Part shown: positions 33,697 through 43,323 of the stretch, piece after piece
Layout of the letters: the number at the start of each line of letters is the position of its first letter
Position numbering within the stretch: position 1 is the first letter of the stretch
NCBI RefSeq assembly: GCF_009649745.1
Contig: NZ_WJNG01000004.1
Span: 1 to 64,000, forward strand
DNA: 64,000 nucleotides
Source: Aquibacillus halophilus
GTDB lineage: Bacteria; Bacillota; Bacilli; Bacillales; Amphibacillaceae
Reading direction: 5' to 3'
Notes under the pieces: model-generated
The model's database searches: none
What the model was told of the DNA's origin: nothing
Seen by the model: only the letters and a program-made list of their open reading frames with translations
Program-made: the position numbers and the translations under genes

Positions 33697-35319
33697 ATGC
33701 GGATCGACCCGATCAAGTTAGAAACAAAAAACAAATTAATAGATGAATACCGTAATAACGGTGAAATTATGAATAAGTTTGATTACCTGCCTTTTGAAGC
33801 GTCAACCTTTCAACAACGTTTTACTGATTTACAAGAGAGGGAGTTCGACAGAGAAGGACTTGCAACTGTATTGCAGAAATTAAATGATAATTGGGGAGCA
33901 CCTGCTGCTACTTTAGAAAATATAGAAAGACTAAAGGACAAAGATAGTGTTGTCGTTATTGGAGGTCAACAATCTGGACTACTAACAGGTCCACTTTACA
34001 CGATCAATAAGATTATTTCGATTATTAATCTTGCTAAGCAACAGGAACGACAACTAAAGGTACCGGTAGTTCCTGTTTTTTGGATCGCTGGTGAAGACCA
34101 CGACTTTGCCGAAATCAACCATATTATGCTTGAAAAAGGTTCTAGAATGAAAAAGTATAAAATACCGCAACGGGTTAGTTCGAAAACTTCAATGTCAGAA
34201 CTTGACCTTGATAAAGATATTGCTAAGGCATGGTTGCACCGAGTTTTTGGGGAGTTACAAGAAACGGAATTCACGAATTCTTACCTTGAATTGTTTGAGA
34301 AATGTTTAAATGAATCTAATACAACAGTAGATTTTTTTGCTAAGGTAATCTTTAGTATATTCAATAAAGAGGGCTTAGTCTTAATTGATTCAGGAAATAA
34401 GTTGGTCAGACAATTAGAAAGTGAACATTTTGTAACAATGATTAAAAATCAACAGTCTGTTAGTGAGGGTGTTTATCAAGCAAATCAAGAAATTAAGCAA
34501 TCGGGTTATTCTATATCGATGGATGTGGAAGAGAATGAGGCTCACCTTTTCTATCATAAAGACGGAGAAAGAATACTATTAGTTCGGTCTGAAGATGGTT
34601 CTTGGATTGGAAAACAAAATGAGTGTGAATTTACTACAGATGAACTTTTACATATAGCAAAAAATAACCCAGAATTGTTAAGCAATAACGTTGTCACTCG
34701 TCCCTTAATGCAGGAGTTGTTATTTCCCACGTTAGCGTTTTTGGGTGGTCTTGGAGAAATTGGTTATTGGTCTATTTTAAAACCAGCATTTCAGACGTTA
34801 GAAATAAAAATGCCGCCTATTTTACCAAGATTGTCGTTGTCTCTAGTTGATCGATCAACCGACAAGAAACTCAAGAAATTTTCTATTCCTCCAAATCAGA
34901 TAGTTAATTTTGGCGTTGAATTAGAACGGGGCAATTGGCTAGCGACTCAAACTTCATCCCCTATTGAAATGTTGACTGATCAAGTTAAGTTTTCGATTGA
35001 ACGTGCTCATAGGCCATTGAAAGAGCTAGCGAAAGAAATACGTTCTGATTTGGGCGATGTAGCAGAAAAGAACTTATTTTATTTATTTCAGGACATAGAA
35101 TTTCTTGAAGACAAATTGATGAGAGCTTTGGAAGAAAAGTATCACCAAGGATTAGATGATTTTGATACTTTACAAACGATGCTGCGACCAGAGGGTGGTT
35201 TGCAAGAGAGGTGTTGGAATATCATCCCGTTTCTAAATCTTTATGGTGATGCCTTTATTGATCAACTATCAGAACAGTCGTATGATTATAAAGTAGATCA
35301 TTATCTTATATATTTGTAA
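33697..35319 (+). CDS. bshC: Bacillithiol biosynthesis cysteine-adding enzyme BshC
   Basis: The 540-residue protein matches BshC in length and blocks: MRIDPIKLETKNKLIDEYRNNGE, PFEASTFQQRFTDL, VVIGGQQSGLLTGPLYTINKI with a nucleotide-binding-like loop, VPVFWIAGEDHDFAEINH near residue 125, and LGGLGEIGYWSILKPAF. BshC adds cysteine to GlcN-malate in bacillithiol synthesis. ATG at 33697 follows GAAGGAG. It sits directly before mraZ as in B. subtilis (yllA). Together with brxB at 14.4 kb it shows that this organism makes and uses bacillithiol. Confidence 0.94.
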   Translation: MRIDPIKLETKNKLIDEYRNNGEIMNKFDYLPFEASTFQQRFTDLQEREFDREGLATVLQKLNDNWGAPAATLENIERLKDKDSVVVIGGQQSGLLTGPLYTINKIISIINLAKQQERQLKVPVVPVFWIAGEDHDFAEINHIMLEKGSRMKKYKIPQRVSSKTSMSELDLDKDIAKAWLHRVFGELQETEFTNSYLELFEKCLNESNTTVDFFAKVIFSIFNKEGLVLIDSGNKLVRQLESEHFVTMIKNQQSVSEGVYQANQEIKQSGYSISMDVEENEAHLFYHKDGERILLVRSEDGSWIGKQNECEFTTDELLHIAKNNPELLSNNVVTRPLMQELLFPTLAFLGGLGEIGYWSILKPAFQTLEIKMPPILPRLSLSLVDRSTDKKLKKFSIPPNQIVNFGVELERGNWLATQTSSPIEMLTDQVKFSIERAHRPLKELAKEIRSDLGDVAEKNLFYLFQDIEFLEDKLMRALEEKYHQGLDDFDTLQTMLRPEGGLQERCWNIIPFLNLYGDAFIDQLSEQSYDYKVDHYLIYL

Positions 35320-35375
35320 ATAAAGATATTCTCCCACTCTCCACCACTATTTTAAAAATAAAATATGAATGGACC

Positions 35376-35417
35376 TTTAACGCTAGATGGCTCTTGCCAT
35401 TCTAGCGTTTTTTTGTC
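35376..35417 (+). terminator. Intrinsic terminator between bshC and mraZ
   Basis: AACGCTAGATGGC and GCCATTCTAGCGTT form a stem followed by TTTTTTT. It separates the bshC transcript from the dcw cluster. Confidence 0.92.
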
Positions 35418-35486
35418 TATAGAATAACTCTGGATCTACGAGACAACCAAAGAAGAAAACAATTTTGTTTGTAAATTCTAAAAATG

Positions 35487-35513
35487 AGTGGTGAAAGGTG
35501 GGGGATTGTGGTA
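35487..35513 (+). promoter_or_regulatory. Candidate MraZ-box direct repeats
   Basis: Three G-rich units follow each other 30-55 bases before the mraZ ATG: GTGGTGAAA, GGTGGGGGA and TTGTGGTAC. MraZ proteins bind arrays of GTGG(G/T)-type repeats in their own promoter in E. coli and Mycoplasma. The -35/-10 boxes were not assigned. A fourth GTGGGG doubles as the ribosome-binding site of mraZ. Confidence 0.55.
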
Positions 35514-35542
35514 CTATGGAAAAAGAAAGTGGGGCGAACTAT

Positions 35543-35974
35543 ATGTTTATGGGAGAATTCCAACATACTATTGACGCTAAAGGTCGCATAATCGTCCCAG
35601 CTAAATTTCGTGAGGGACTCGGAGATATGTTCGTGGTCACCAGAGGTTTAGATCAATGTTTGTTTGCTTATCCCATGAACGAATGGCGCATCCTTGAAGA
35701 CAAGTTAAAAAAACTCCCACTTACTAAAAAAGACGCCCGTGCTTTTACACGTTTTTTCTTTTCTGGTGCAGTTGAATGTGAAGTAGATAAACAGGGTAGA
35801 ATAAACATTCCGGCACCTCTTAGAAAATATGCAACTCTTGATAAAGACTGCGTTGTTATTGGTGTCTCAAATCGTATTGAATTCTGGTCTACCAATGAAT
35901 GGGAAGCTTATGTGGAGGGTTCTGAAGAATCTTTCGCTGAAATTGCAGAGAACATGCTGGATTTCGATATCTAA
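35543..35974 (+). CDS. mraZ: Transcriptional regulator MraZ
   Basis: The 143-residue protein has two AbrB-like swapped-hairpin repeats: [26 protein letters not shown] at the start and [31 protein letters not shown] after residue 75. MraZ binds upstream of the dcw cluster and represses or modulates it. ATG at 35543 is the family start; an in-frame ATG at 35516 would give a longer form without a ribosome-binding site. It leads the dcw cluster. Confidence 0.95.
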   Translation: MFMGEFQHTIDAKGRIIVPAKFREGLGDMFVVTRGLDQCLFAYPMNEWRILEDKLKKLPLTKKDARAFTRFFFSGAVECEVDKQGRINIPAPLRKYATLDKDCVVIGVSNRIEFWSTNEWEAYVEGSEESFAEIAENMLDFDI

Positions 35975-36039
35975 AGTTCTCGGTAGTTTTTAACACCTAA
36001 CACGAAGAAATATACCTTGTAGTAAAAGCAGGTGATGAA

Positions 36040-37017
36040 ATGTTTGAGCATTTTAGTGTATTGAAGCAAGAAGCTGTAGAAGGCTTGAATATAAAAAGTG
36101 ATGGTACCTATGTAGATTGTACTCTGGGTGCAGGTGGTCACTCTGAAGTGATTGCTAAAAAGTTGGGTAAAGATGGTTTATTGGTTGCATTTGACCAGGA
36201 TTTAGATGCTATAGCAGCAGCAAAAGAGCGTCTTAATCAATATAGTGACCGAATTTTATACATACATTCAAATTTTAGATACTTAAAAGAAAAACTAGAA
36301 GAGCATAACATTCAACATGTTGATGGAATATTGTTTGATCTAGGAGTATCTTCTCCTCAATTGGATCAGGAAGAGAGAGGGTTTAGCTATCAGAATGATG
36401 CCGCACTAGATATGCGAATGGACCAAACTCAGGAAATCACCGCATACGAAGTGGTTAATCAATGGTCATACGAACAATTAGTAAAGATATTTTTCAGGTA
36501 TGGCGAGGAAAAATTTTCTAAACAAATTGCCCGAAAGATAGAGGCGAAGAGAAATATAAACGAAATTCGAACCACGTTCGAATTGGTTGAGATAATAAAA
36601 GATGCAATTCCGGCTCCAGCACGCAGAACAGGTGGACATCCAGCAAAACGCGTGTTTCAAGCAATTAGAATTGCTGTAAACGATGAGTTGAATGCCTTCT
36701 ATGATGTATTGCATCAGGCGGCAGAAGTAGTAAGTGTTGGTGGAAGAATATCTATTATAACCTTTCATTCTTTGGAGGATAGGTTGTGTAAACAAGCATT
36801 TAAAAAGTGGAGCACTTTACCCCCAATTCCAAGGAATATTCCAGTAATTCCTGAGGGCAGTAACCCACCATTTAGATTAATAAACAGAAAACCAATATTA
36901 GCTAATGATGAAGAGTTAGAACTAAATAGAAGGTCTCGTTCAGCTAAGCTACGAATCATAGAAAAAATGAAGCCTTGGGACCAGAAATTCATGTATCAGG
37001 AAGGGCGGGGTAAATAA
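36040..37017 (+). CDS. rsmH: 16S rRNA m4C1402 methyltransferase RsmH (MraW)
   Basis: The 325-residue protein begins [15 protein letters not shown] and has [17 protein letters not shown] (SAM loop), [40 protein letters not shown] and [19 protein letters not shown]. It methylates N4 of C1402 in 16S rRNA. The last base of its stop codon is the first of the ftsL ATG (TAATG), so translation is coupled. GGTGATGAA precedes the start. Confidence 0.97.
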   Translation: MFEHFSVLKQEAVEGLNIKSDGTYVDCTLGAGGHSEVIAKKLGKDGLLVAFDQDLDAIAAAKERLNQYSDRILYIHSNFRYLKEKLEEHNIQHVDGILFDLGVSSPQLDQEERGFSYQNDAALDMRMDQTQEITAYEVVNQWSYEQLVKIFFRYGEEKFSKQIARKIEAKRNINEIRTTFELVEIIKDAIPAPARRTGGHPAKRVFQAIRIAVNDELNAFYDVLHQAAEVVSVGGRISIITFHSLEDRLCKQAFKKWSTLPPIPRNIPVIPEGSNPPFRLINRKPILANDEELELNRRSRSAKLRIIEKMKPWDQKFMYQEGRGK

Positions 37018-37406
37018 TGAGCTCAAGTCAAGCTAGAAATTGGCAAAATTCATGGCAAGAACAACCTGTTAATCCAACTAGACAAACAGATACAAAACAA
37101 AAAGTAAAGGTAAAAGTCAAGAAAAGTTGGATTACAACAGGTGAGAAATTTCTTTATACTTTTTTAAGTGCAGTTGCTCTCATTGTATTATATTTTACTG
37201 TATCATTCAGCGCGACTACTGATTCATTGAATCGTGACGTTCAAAAGCTTGAATCTGACGTTAAACAACAAGAAGTACAAAATGAGAACTTACAATATAA
37301 AGTTAAGGAATATAGCAATCCAGACAGAATTTTACAAATAGCAAAGGAAAATGGCTTGTCAATTCAAAATACTCAAGTAATTCAAGCGACCCAAATTTCC
37401 AATTAA
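37017..37406 (+). CDS. ftsL: Cell division protein FtsL
   Basis: The 129-residue bitopic protein has a basic cytoplasmic head (residues 1-42), one membrane helix (FLYTFLSAVALIVLYFTVSF, residues 43-62) and a short leucine-zipper outside region rich in Gln/Asn and heptads (residues 65-115). FtsL pairs with DivIC and DivIB to activate septal synthesis by PBP2B and FtsW. The low sequence identity of the family is offset by position and topology. It is one base overlapped with rsmH and 22 bases before pbpB. Confidence 0.9.
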   Translation: MSSSQARNWQNSWQEQPVNPTRQTDTKQKVKVKVKKSWITTGEKFLYTFLSAVALIVLYFTVSFSATTDSLNRDVQKLESDVKQQEVQNENLQYKVKEYSNPDRILQIAKENGLSIQNTQVIQATQISN

Positions 37407-37427
37407 AGAGACAGGACGGGGATATCG

Positions 37428-39635
37428 GTGAAGAAAAACAAAACTACTCAGAACATGTCATCTCTGTTAATGTTTGTTTTTGCGGTAATGTTTTTAATCC
37501 TGTCAGGTCGATTTCTATACATACAAGGTACAGCTGAAGTGGCTGGTATTTCTTTGCATGATTGGGCAGATAAAAAACGGACAAGCTCCTATGAGCTACA
37601 AGCGCAAAGAGGAACAGTTTATGATCGTAACGGGATGGAGCTTGCACAGGACCGAGCTACCTATCGTATTTACGCCATAGTTCGAGAAAGTTATACTTCA
37701 GACCCTAAGGAGCCAAAGCATGTTGAAAATTCGCAAGAAACTGCGGAAATGCTGGCTCCTTTCTTAAATATGGAAACATCTGAAATAGTATCTGCAATTG
37801 AAAAAGCTAAAGATGAAGAATTATTTCAGGTTGAATTCGGTGTGAATGGAAAAGATCTTTCTCAAGAACAAAGAGACGAAATTGAAAATTTAAAATTACC
37901 CGGGGTTGAATTTATAAAGGAATCAAAAAGGTACTATCCAAATGGAATGTTCGCATCACATGTGATTGGATTGGCACAGAAGAAGGAAGTTGTTACTAAA
38001 GATGAAAAAGGAACAGAAGTTAAAGAGTTTATCACCAAGGGTGTGATTGGTATTGAACAACAAATGGATGATGCTCTAAAAGGTGAAGACGGAAGAATCT
38101 CTTATAAGCGGGATAAATACAATACCAAACTATTAAAACCTGAAGAAGTAATTAAAGAAGAGCAAGATGGAAACGATGTCTATCTTACTATTGATCAAAA
38201 AATCCAAACACTACTTGAGGATGCAATGTCACAGGTTGAAGAACAATATAACCCTGAAAGAATGACGGCAGTAGTGATGGATCCAAATACTGGTGAAATA
38301 TTAGCTATGAGCAATCGTCCTAGTTATAATCCTAACCAAATCGGTAATGTTGAAAACTGGTACAATGATGTTATATCATCCCCCTTTGAACCAGGTTCAA
38401 CGATGAAGATATTCACCCTAGCTGCCGCTATTGAAGAGGGGTTATATAACCCTGAGGAAATCTTTCAATCTGGTAAATATAGAATAGATGAAAACTCATC
38501 TATTAACGATTGGAAAATAGGTGGGTGGGGTCCTATTACTTTTCGAGAAGGAATTCAACGTTCTTCAAATGTAGCAGCGGCCATTTTAGCTTATGATAAA
38601 GTTGGACCTGAAAAGTTTTATGAATACTTACAGGCTTTTCGATTTGATCAACCTACAGGAATTGACTTGCCAGGTGAATTAGTAGGGAAACTACAATATA
38701 CCTATAAAAGTAATAAAATTACAGCCTCCTATGGCCAAGGATCAACAGTAACGCCGATCCAACAAATGATGGCTGCCAGTGCCATAGCTAATGACGGAAA
38801 TTTAGTACAACCATATATAGTTTCAAAGGTTGTTAATTCAGAAACAGGTGACATCCTACAAGAAAGTGGACCCACTATTGTTGGGAATCCTGTGTCTGCA
38901 GAAACTGCCATGCAAGTAAGAGATGAATTAGAAACAGTTATCACTTCAGAAAAAGGTACGGGACAAATGTATAAGTTAAATGATTATTCACTAGCAGGAA
39001 AAACAGGAACTGCTCAGATTCCGGATCCAGAAGACCCGCCATACATGAATGGCAATGGAAATTACATATATTCCTTTCTGGGTATGGCACCAAAGGATGA
39101 CCCTGAATTAATGATGTATGTTTCAGTCAAACAGCCAGAATTAAGCGGAAATGAACTGGGGTCGGAACCAGTCTCATTTATATTTAAGACAGTTATGGAA
39201 AACAGCCTGCACTATTTGAAAATAGAACCAGACAACGTGATTAAAGAAGATATACACACGGTAAAGATTCCTGAAATTGTTGGTGTTTCTTTAAGTGAAG
39301 CGAAAGAACGACTAGAAAACTATGATTTACAGTTGGTTACAATAGGAACTGGTAATACAGTTAAAATGGTTGATCCACCAGTGAATGATGAGGTACTTCC
39401 AAATGAGAAAGTAATTTTATTAACTGATGATCCTAAAATGCCTGATCTGACGGGTTGGTCTATCAGAGATGTGATGAGACTTGGACATCTATTAAACTTG
39501 GAAGTTGAAATTAAAGGTAGTGGTTATGCCATATCACAGAGTATAGAAATGGGCAACGGTATAAGTAGTAAAAATCAACTAGTTGTTGAGTTTGTCCCGC
39601 CTAATAAGGAAATCGATAGTAATAATAGTGGTTGA
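37428..39635 (+). CDS. pbpB: Division transpeptidase PBP2B
   Basis: The 735-residue class B penicillin-binding protein has a membrane anchor (residues 12-30), an N-terminal pedestal, a transpeptidase domain (about 250-590) and two PASTA domains (about 613-725). Active site motifs are PGSTMK near residue 323, SSN near 378 and KTGTAQ near 525. It cross-links septal peptidoglycan with FtsW-type partners. GTG at 37428 with GGGG upstream. It follows ftsL and precedes spoVD, the Bacillus order. The final residues after PASTA are hydrophilic. Confidence 0.96.
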   Translation: MKKNKTTQNMSSLLMFVFAVMFLILSGRFLYIQGTAEVAGISLHDWADKKRTSSYELQAQRGTVYDRNGMELAQDRATYRIYAIVRESYTSDPKEPKHVENSQETAEMLAPFLNMETSEIVSAIEKAKDEELFQVEFGVNGKDLSQEQRDEIENLKLPGVEFIKESKRYYPNGMFASHVIGLAQKKEVVTKDEKGTEVKEFITKGVIGIEQQMDDALKGEDGRISYKRDKYNTKLLKPEEVIKEEQDGNDVYLTIDQKIQTLLEDAMSQVEEQYNPERMTAVVMDPNTGEILAMSNRPSYNPNQIGNVENWYNDVISSPFEPGSTMKIFTLAAAIEEGLYNPEEIFQSGKYRIDENSSINDWKIGGWGPITFREGIQRSSNVAAAILAYDKVGPEKFYEYLQAFRFDQPTGIDLPGELVGKLQYTYKSNKITASYGQGSTVTPIQQMMAASAIANDGNLVQPYIVSKVVNSETGDILQESGPTIVGNPVSAETAMQVRDELETVITSEKGTGQMYKLNDYSLAGKTGTAQIPDPEDPPYMNGNGNYIYSFLGMAPKDDPELMMYVSVKQPELSGNELGSEPVSFIFKTVMENSLHYLKIEPDNVIKEDIHTVKIPEIVGVSLSEAKERLENYDLQLVTIGTGNTVKMVDPPVNDEVLPNEKVILLTDDPKMPDLTGWSIRDVMRLGHLLNLEVEIKGSGYAISQSIEMGNGISSKNQLVVEFVPPNKEIDSNNSG

Positions 39636-39758
39636 AATGAGGAAGATGTTAATACCGAGAATCCCGAGGTTAATTAAGCAGTACATAAGCAGTGTTCTAT
39701 TCAGTTTCATTAATTCATATATTGGATACAAGCATACCTGTAAGTAAGGAGATGTTCT

Positions 39759-41693
39759 ATGAAACGAGTATCCAATGTAACGATGAGGAAACGATTAGTC
39801 ACTGTTTTTCTTTTGGGAATTTTAGTATTTACAATTATTACCATTCGATTAGGCTATGTCCAATTTGTAATTGGGGACGAGCTGATGAATCGGGCGCAAG
39901 AGTCATGGAGTAGGGACATTATCTTTGAACCTGAGCGTGGAAAGATTTTGGACAAGAATGGCGAGATTATCGCAGAGAATGTCTCAGCTCCAACTGTAAT
40001 GATTGTTCCTCGACAAATTAAGGAACCACAAAAGGTTGCCGAACACTTAGCAAGTATTTTAGATATGTCAGTTAAAGATGCATATCAAGAAGTAACCAAA
40101 AAAGCAAGTATTGTTAGGATACACCCAGAAGGAAGAAAGATTTCAGAAGAGAGAGCAGATGCGATTCGAACGTTAAATCTTGATGGAGTTTATATAGCTG
40201 AAGATTCTAAACGCCACTACCCAAATGATGAATATTTGTCTCATGTTTTAGGCTTCAGTGGTATTGATAATCAAGGTTTAATGGGTTTGGAGTTGTATTA
40301 TGATGATTTGTTAAAAGGTGAAAGAGGGACACTTTCCTTTTTCTCTGATGCAAAAGGACATCGTATGCCGAAAATGGCTGATGTTTATGAAGCCCCAGTA
40401 GACGGTAATAATCTACAGTTAACTATCGATTCCAGAGTTCAAACAATAATAGAAAGAGAGTTGGACTTAGCAGAGGCTAAATATAATCCGGACGGGGCAC
40501 TAGCTATCGCTGTTGATCCAAATACTGGTGGTGTTTTAGCCATGTCTTCACGACCTAACTTTAACCCAGAGGACTATCAAAAGGTTGATCCAGATATCTA
40601 CAATAGAAATCTACCAATATGGAGCACCTATGAGCCAGGCTCTACATTCAAAATTATTACGTTGGCAGCCGCCCTAGAAGAAGAGGTTGTTGATCTTCAT
40701 GAAGATGAATTTAATGACGATGGTTCCATTAAAGTGGGAGGAGCAACACTTCACTGTTGGAAAAGCGGGGGGCATGGTCATCAAACTTATTTAGAGGTTG
40801 TACAAAACTCTTGTAATCCAGGCTTTGTTACTCTAGGGGAGAAATTAGGTGCCGAAAGATTATTTTCTTATATCAATCAATTCGGCTTTGGTCAAAAAAC
40901 TGGAATAGATTTACAAGGTGAAGAAAATGGAATTTTATTTAAACCTGAACAAGTAGGCCCAGTTGAATTAGCAACTACTGCTTTTGGTCAAGGGGTATCG
41001 GTTACACCAATTCAGCAGGTGATGGCTGTTTCAGCTGCTGTTAATGGTGGGTATTTGTATGAGCCATACTTAGCTGACGAATGGCTGGATCCTGTTTCAG
41101 GGCAGACTATTTCGAAAACAGAACCTACTTTAAAGGATCGGATTATATCAGAGGAAACATCTGAGGAAATTAGAAATGCATTGGAAAGCGTAGTTGCTGT
41201 AGGAACCGGTAGAGGGGCTTATGTTGAGGGATATCGAGTGGGTGGTAAAACAGGTACTGCTCAAAAAGTTGGCGATGATGGAAAATATATGAGTAATAAT
41301 CATGTGGTTTCCTTTATCGGTTTTGCACCTGCTGATGATCCTGAAATTGTTGTCTATTTAGCAATCGATAATCCCAAGAATACCGTTCAGTTTGGTGGAG
41401 TTGTAGCTGCTCCGATTGTTGGTAATATCATGGGGGACAGTCTAAGAGCTTTAGGAGTTGAACGCAGGGAAGATGGTTTAGAAAAAGAATATAGATGGCC
41501 TGATGAACCCTTAGTAGAGGTTCCAGATTTACGGGGACTGACTAAAAAGGATTTACAGGAATATTTAGTTAATTTGTCAATCGAGGCTAACGGGTCTGGG
41601 GATTACATCATTGATCAGGCACCAGAACCGGGTGTGAAAATACCGCAAGGAGAAGAAATTCGGATTTATTTCGATGAAGAAAAACCAGACTAA
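39759..41693 (+). CDS. spoVD: Sporulation transpeptidase SpoVD
   Basis: The 644-residue protein is a class B PBP with one anchor helix (residues 17-35), a transpeptidase domain with STFK near residue 294, SCN near 349 and KTGTAQ near 496, and a single C-terminal PASTA domain (about 585-640). The single PASTA and position after pbpB identify SpoVD, which makes spore cortex with SpoVE. The 120-base gap before it, more than elsewhere in the cluster, suggests a private (SigE) promoter. GGAGATGTTCT precedes the ATG. Confidence 0.95.
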   Translation: MKRVSNVTMRKRLVTVFLLGILVFTIITIRLGYVQFVIGDELMNRAQESWSRDIIFEPERGKILDKNGEIIAENVSAPTVMIVPRQIKEPQKVAEHLASILDMSVKDAYQEVTKKASIVRIHPEGRKISEERADAIRTLNLDGVYIAEDSKRHYPNDEYLSHVLGFSGIDNQGLMGLELYYDDLLKGERGTLSFFSDAKGHRMPKMADVYEAPVDGNNLQLTIDSRVQTIIERELDLAEAKYNPDGALAIAVDPNTGGVLAMSSRPNFNPEDYQKVDPDIYNRNLPIWSTYEPGSTFKIITLAAALEEEVVDLHEDEFNDDGSIKVGGATLHCWKSGGHGHQTYLEVVQNSCNPGFVTLGEKLGAERLFSYINQFGFGQKTGIDLQGEENGILFKPEQVGPVELATTAFGQGVSVTPIQQVMAVSAAVNGGYLYEPYLADEWLDPVSGQTISKTEPTLKDRIISEETSEEIRNALESVVAVGTGRGAYVEGYRVGGKTGTAQKVGDDGKYMSNNHVVSFIGFAPADDPEIVVYLAIDNPKNTVQFGGVVAAPIVGNIMGDSLRALGVERREDGLEKEYRWPDEPLVEVPDLRGLTKKDLQEYLVNLSIEANGSGDYIIDQAPEPGVKIPQGEEIRIYFDEEKPD

Positions 41694-41841
41694 AAATGCA
41701 ATGTTCTATTCTGCAAGTTCTGTTATAATTAAATGACACTTTCTTTAGTTTTTTATAATTTTAAGGTTACAATAATTGATAGAGATAAACACCTAGCGAA
41801 ATATAAGAAAGTGTTATTTATATGAATTAGGATGTGTATGG

Positions 41842-43320
41842 ATGAAACTTAAAGATATTGCAGAAGCCTTACATTTTTATAAGGCTACGTCTAATCTAGA
41901 TGATATTGAAATTACTGGCATAGAAATGGATTCAAGGAAAGTTAAGAGAGGTAATCTTTTTGTTTGTATTGCAGGATTTACTGTTGACGGACATGATTAT
42001 GTTAATGATGCTATAGAAAGAGGAGCAAGCGCAATAATTGGTGAACGTTCGATAGATGTAGTTGTTCCGGTTATTATTGTAAATGATTCATCTAGAGCTT
42101 TAGCGCTTGTTTCCAATAAATACTATGACTACCCAACAAATAAGTTGAAATTAATTGGTGTCACCGGAACAAATGGTAAAACTACTGTAACACATTTGTT
42201 GAAAGAAATTTTTAGTAGGCACGACCAAAAGACAGGCTTAATTGGCACAATCCAAATGGAAATGGACAATGAGGTTTTCAATGTAAAAAATACTACCCCA
42301 GATTCTTTATTCTTACAAAAGAGTTTTGATGAGATGATAAACCGCGATATACAATCCGTATTTATGGAGGTTTCTTCACATGCATTGGATTTAGGCCGAG
42401 TATTTGGATGTGATTTTGATATTGCTGTATTCACTAACTTGACACAGGATCATTTAGATTATCATGATACAATGGATGATTATCTTCGGGCTAAATCCTT
42501 ATTGTTCTCGCAACTTGGTAACAGTTATGATGGTAAACGCCCTAAATTTGCAGTGATTAATCTTGATGATCAACATAGCCCATTTTTGATAAAAAGCACA
42601 CCTCAGCCAGTAATCACATATGGAATTGACTCTAGTGCGGATGTGACGGCATCTAATATAAAATTAGATGCCAGTGGATCTGAATTTATATTAAACACGA
42701 TGGATGGTGATGTGTTAATCCGTAGTAAACTCATGGGTAAATTCAGTATCTATAATATGCTAGCAGCAACAGCAACAGCTATTTGTGCTGATATCCCATT
42801 AGAAACTATTAAAAGTGCTCTAGAATCGACAACTGGAGTAAATGGAAGATTTGAACCTGTGGTACTTGGCCAATCATTCGGAGTAATTGTTGATTATGCA
42901 CATACCTCAGATTCTCTTGAAAATGTTTTAACTACTGTTAGATCATTTGCTAAAGGTAACATTTACGTTGTCGTTGGCTGTGGAGGCGACAGGGATCGTA
43001 AAAAGCGTCCGCTAATGGCCGGCGTGGCCACAAAGTATGCTGATACAGCGATATTTACCTCAGATAATCCTAGATCTGAAGATCCTGCAGCTATTGTTGA
43101 TGACATGGTTATGGGAATTGGTAAAGACAATTATTTAATTACTCTAAACCGAAAAGACGCAATCGATCTCGCAATTTCTATGGCTCAAAAAGATGATATT
43201 GTTCTAATTGCTGGAAAAGGACATGAGACTTATCAAATTATTGGGGAAAAAGTTATTGATTTTGATGATAGGAAAGTTGCATCGGAAGCGATTAGGAATA
43301 AGTTTGATAAGGAGATTTAA
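41842..43320 (+). CDS. murE: UDP-MurNAc-tripeptide synthetase MurE
   Basis: The 492-residue ligase has the P-loop GVTGTNGKTTVTHLL near residue 105 and the specificity motif DNPR (near residue 407, in FTSDNPRSEDPA), which selects meso-diaminopimelate rather than lysine. It adds the third stem residue to UDP-MurNAc-Ala-Glu. This predicts mDAP-type peptidoglycan. It follows spoVD after about 150 bases and abuts murF. ATG at 41842. Confidence 0.97.
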   Translation: MKLKDIAEALHFYKATSNLDDIEITGIEMDSRKVKRGNLFVCIAGFTVDGHDYVNDAIERGASAIIGERSIDVVVPVIIVNDSSRALALVSNKYYDYPTNKLKLIGVTGTNGKTTVTHLLKEIFSRHDQKTGLIGTIQMEMDNEVFNVKNTTPDSLFLQKSFDEMINRDIQSVFMEVSSHALDLGRVFGCDFDIAVFTNLTQDHLDYHDTMDDYLRAKSLLFSQLGNSYDGKRPKFAVINLDDQHSPFLIKSTPQPVITYGIDSSADVTASNIKLDASGSEFILNTMDGDVLIRSKLMGKFSIYNMLAATATAICADIPLETIKSALESTTGVNGRFEPVVLGQSFGVIVDYAHTSDSLENVLTTVRSFAKGNIYVVVGCGGDRDRKKRPLMAGVATKYADTAIFTSDNPRSEDPAAIVDDMVMGIGKDNYLITLNRKDAIDLAISMAQKDDIVLIAGKGHETYQIIGEKVIDFDDRKVASEAIRNKFDKEI

Positions 43321-43323
43321 TTG

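Noticed and set aside
36478-36992. Minus-strand frames of about 75-105 codons inside rsmH
   Set aside because: They are antisense shadows of rsmH without ribosome-binding sites.
39714-39740. SigE-like promoter (TTCATAT and CATACCT) before spoVD
   Set aside because: The spacer is about 12 bases instead of 13-15 and the -10 has two mismatches, so I did not list it, although a private spoVD promoter is expected.
39692-39913. 73-codon frame at the start of spoVD
   Set aside because: It overlaps the SpoVD N-terminus in another frame; SpoVD has family motifs and a good ribosome-binding site.
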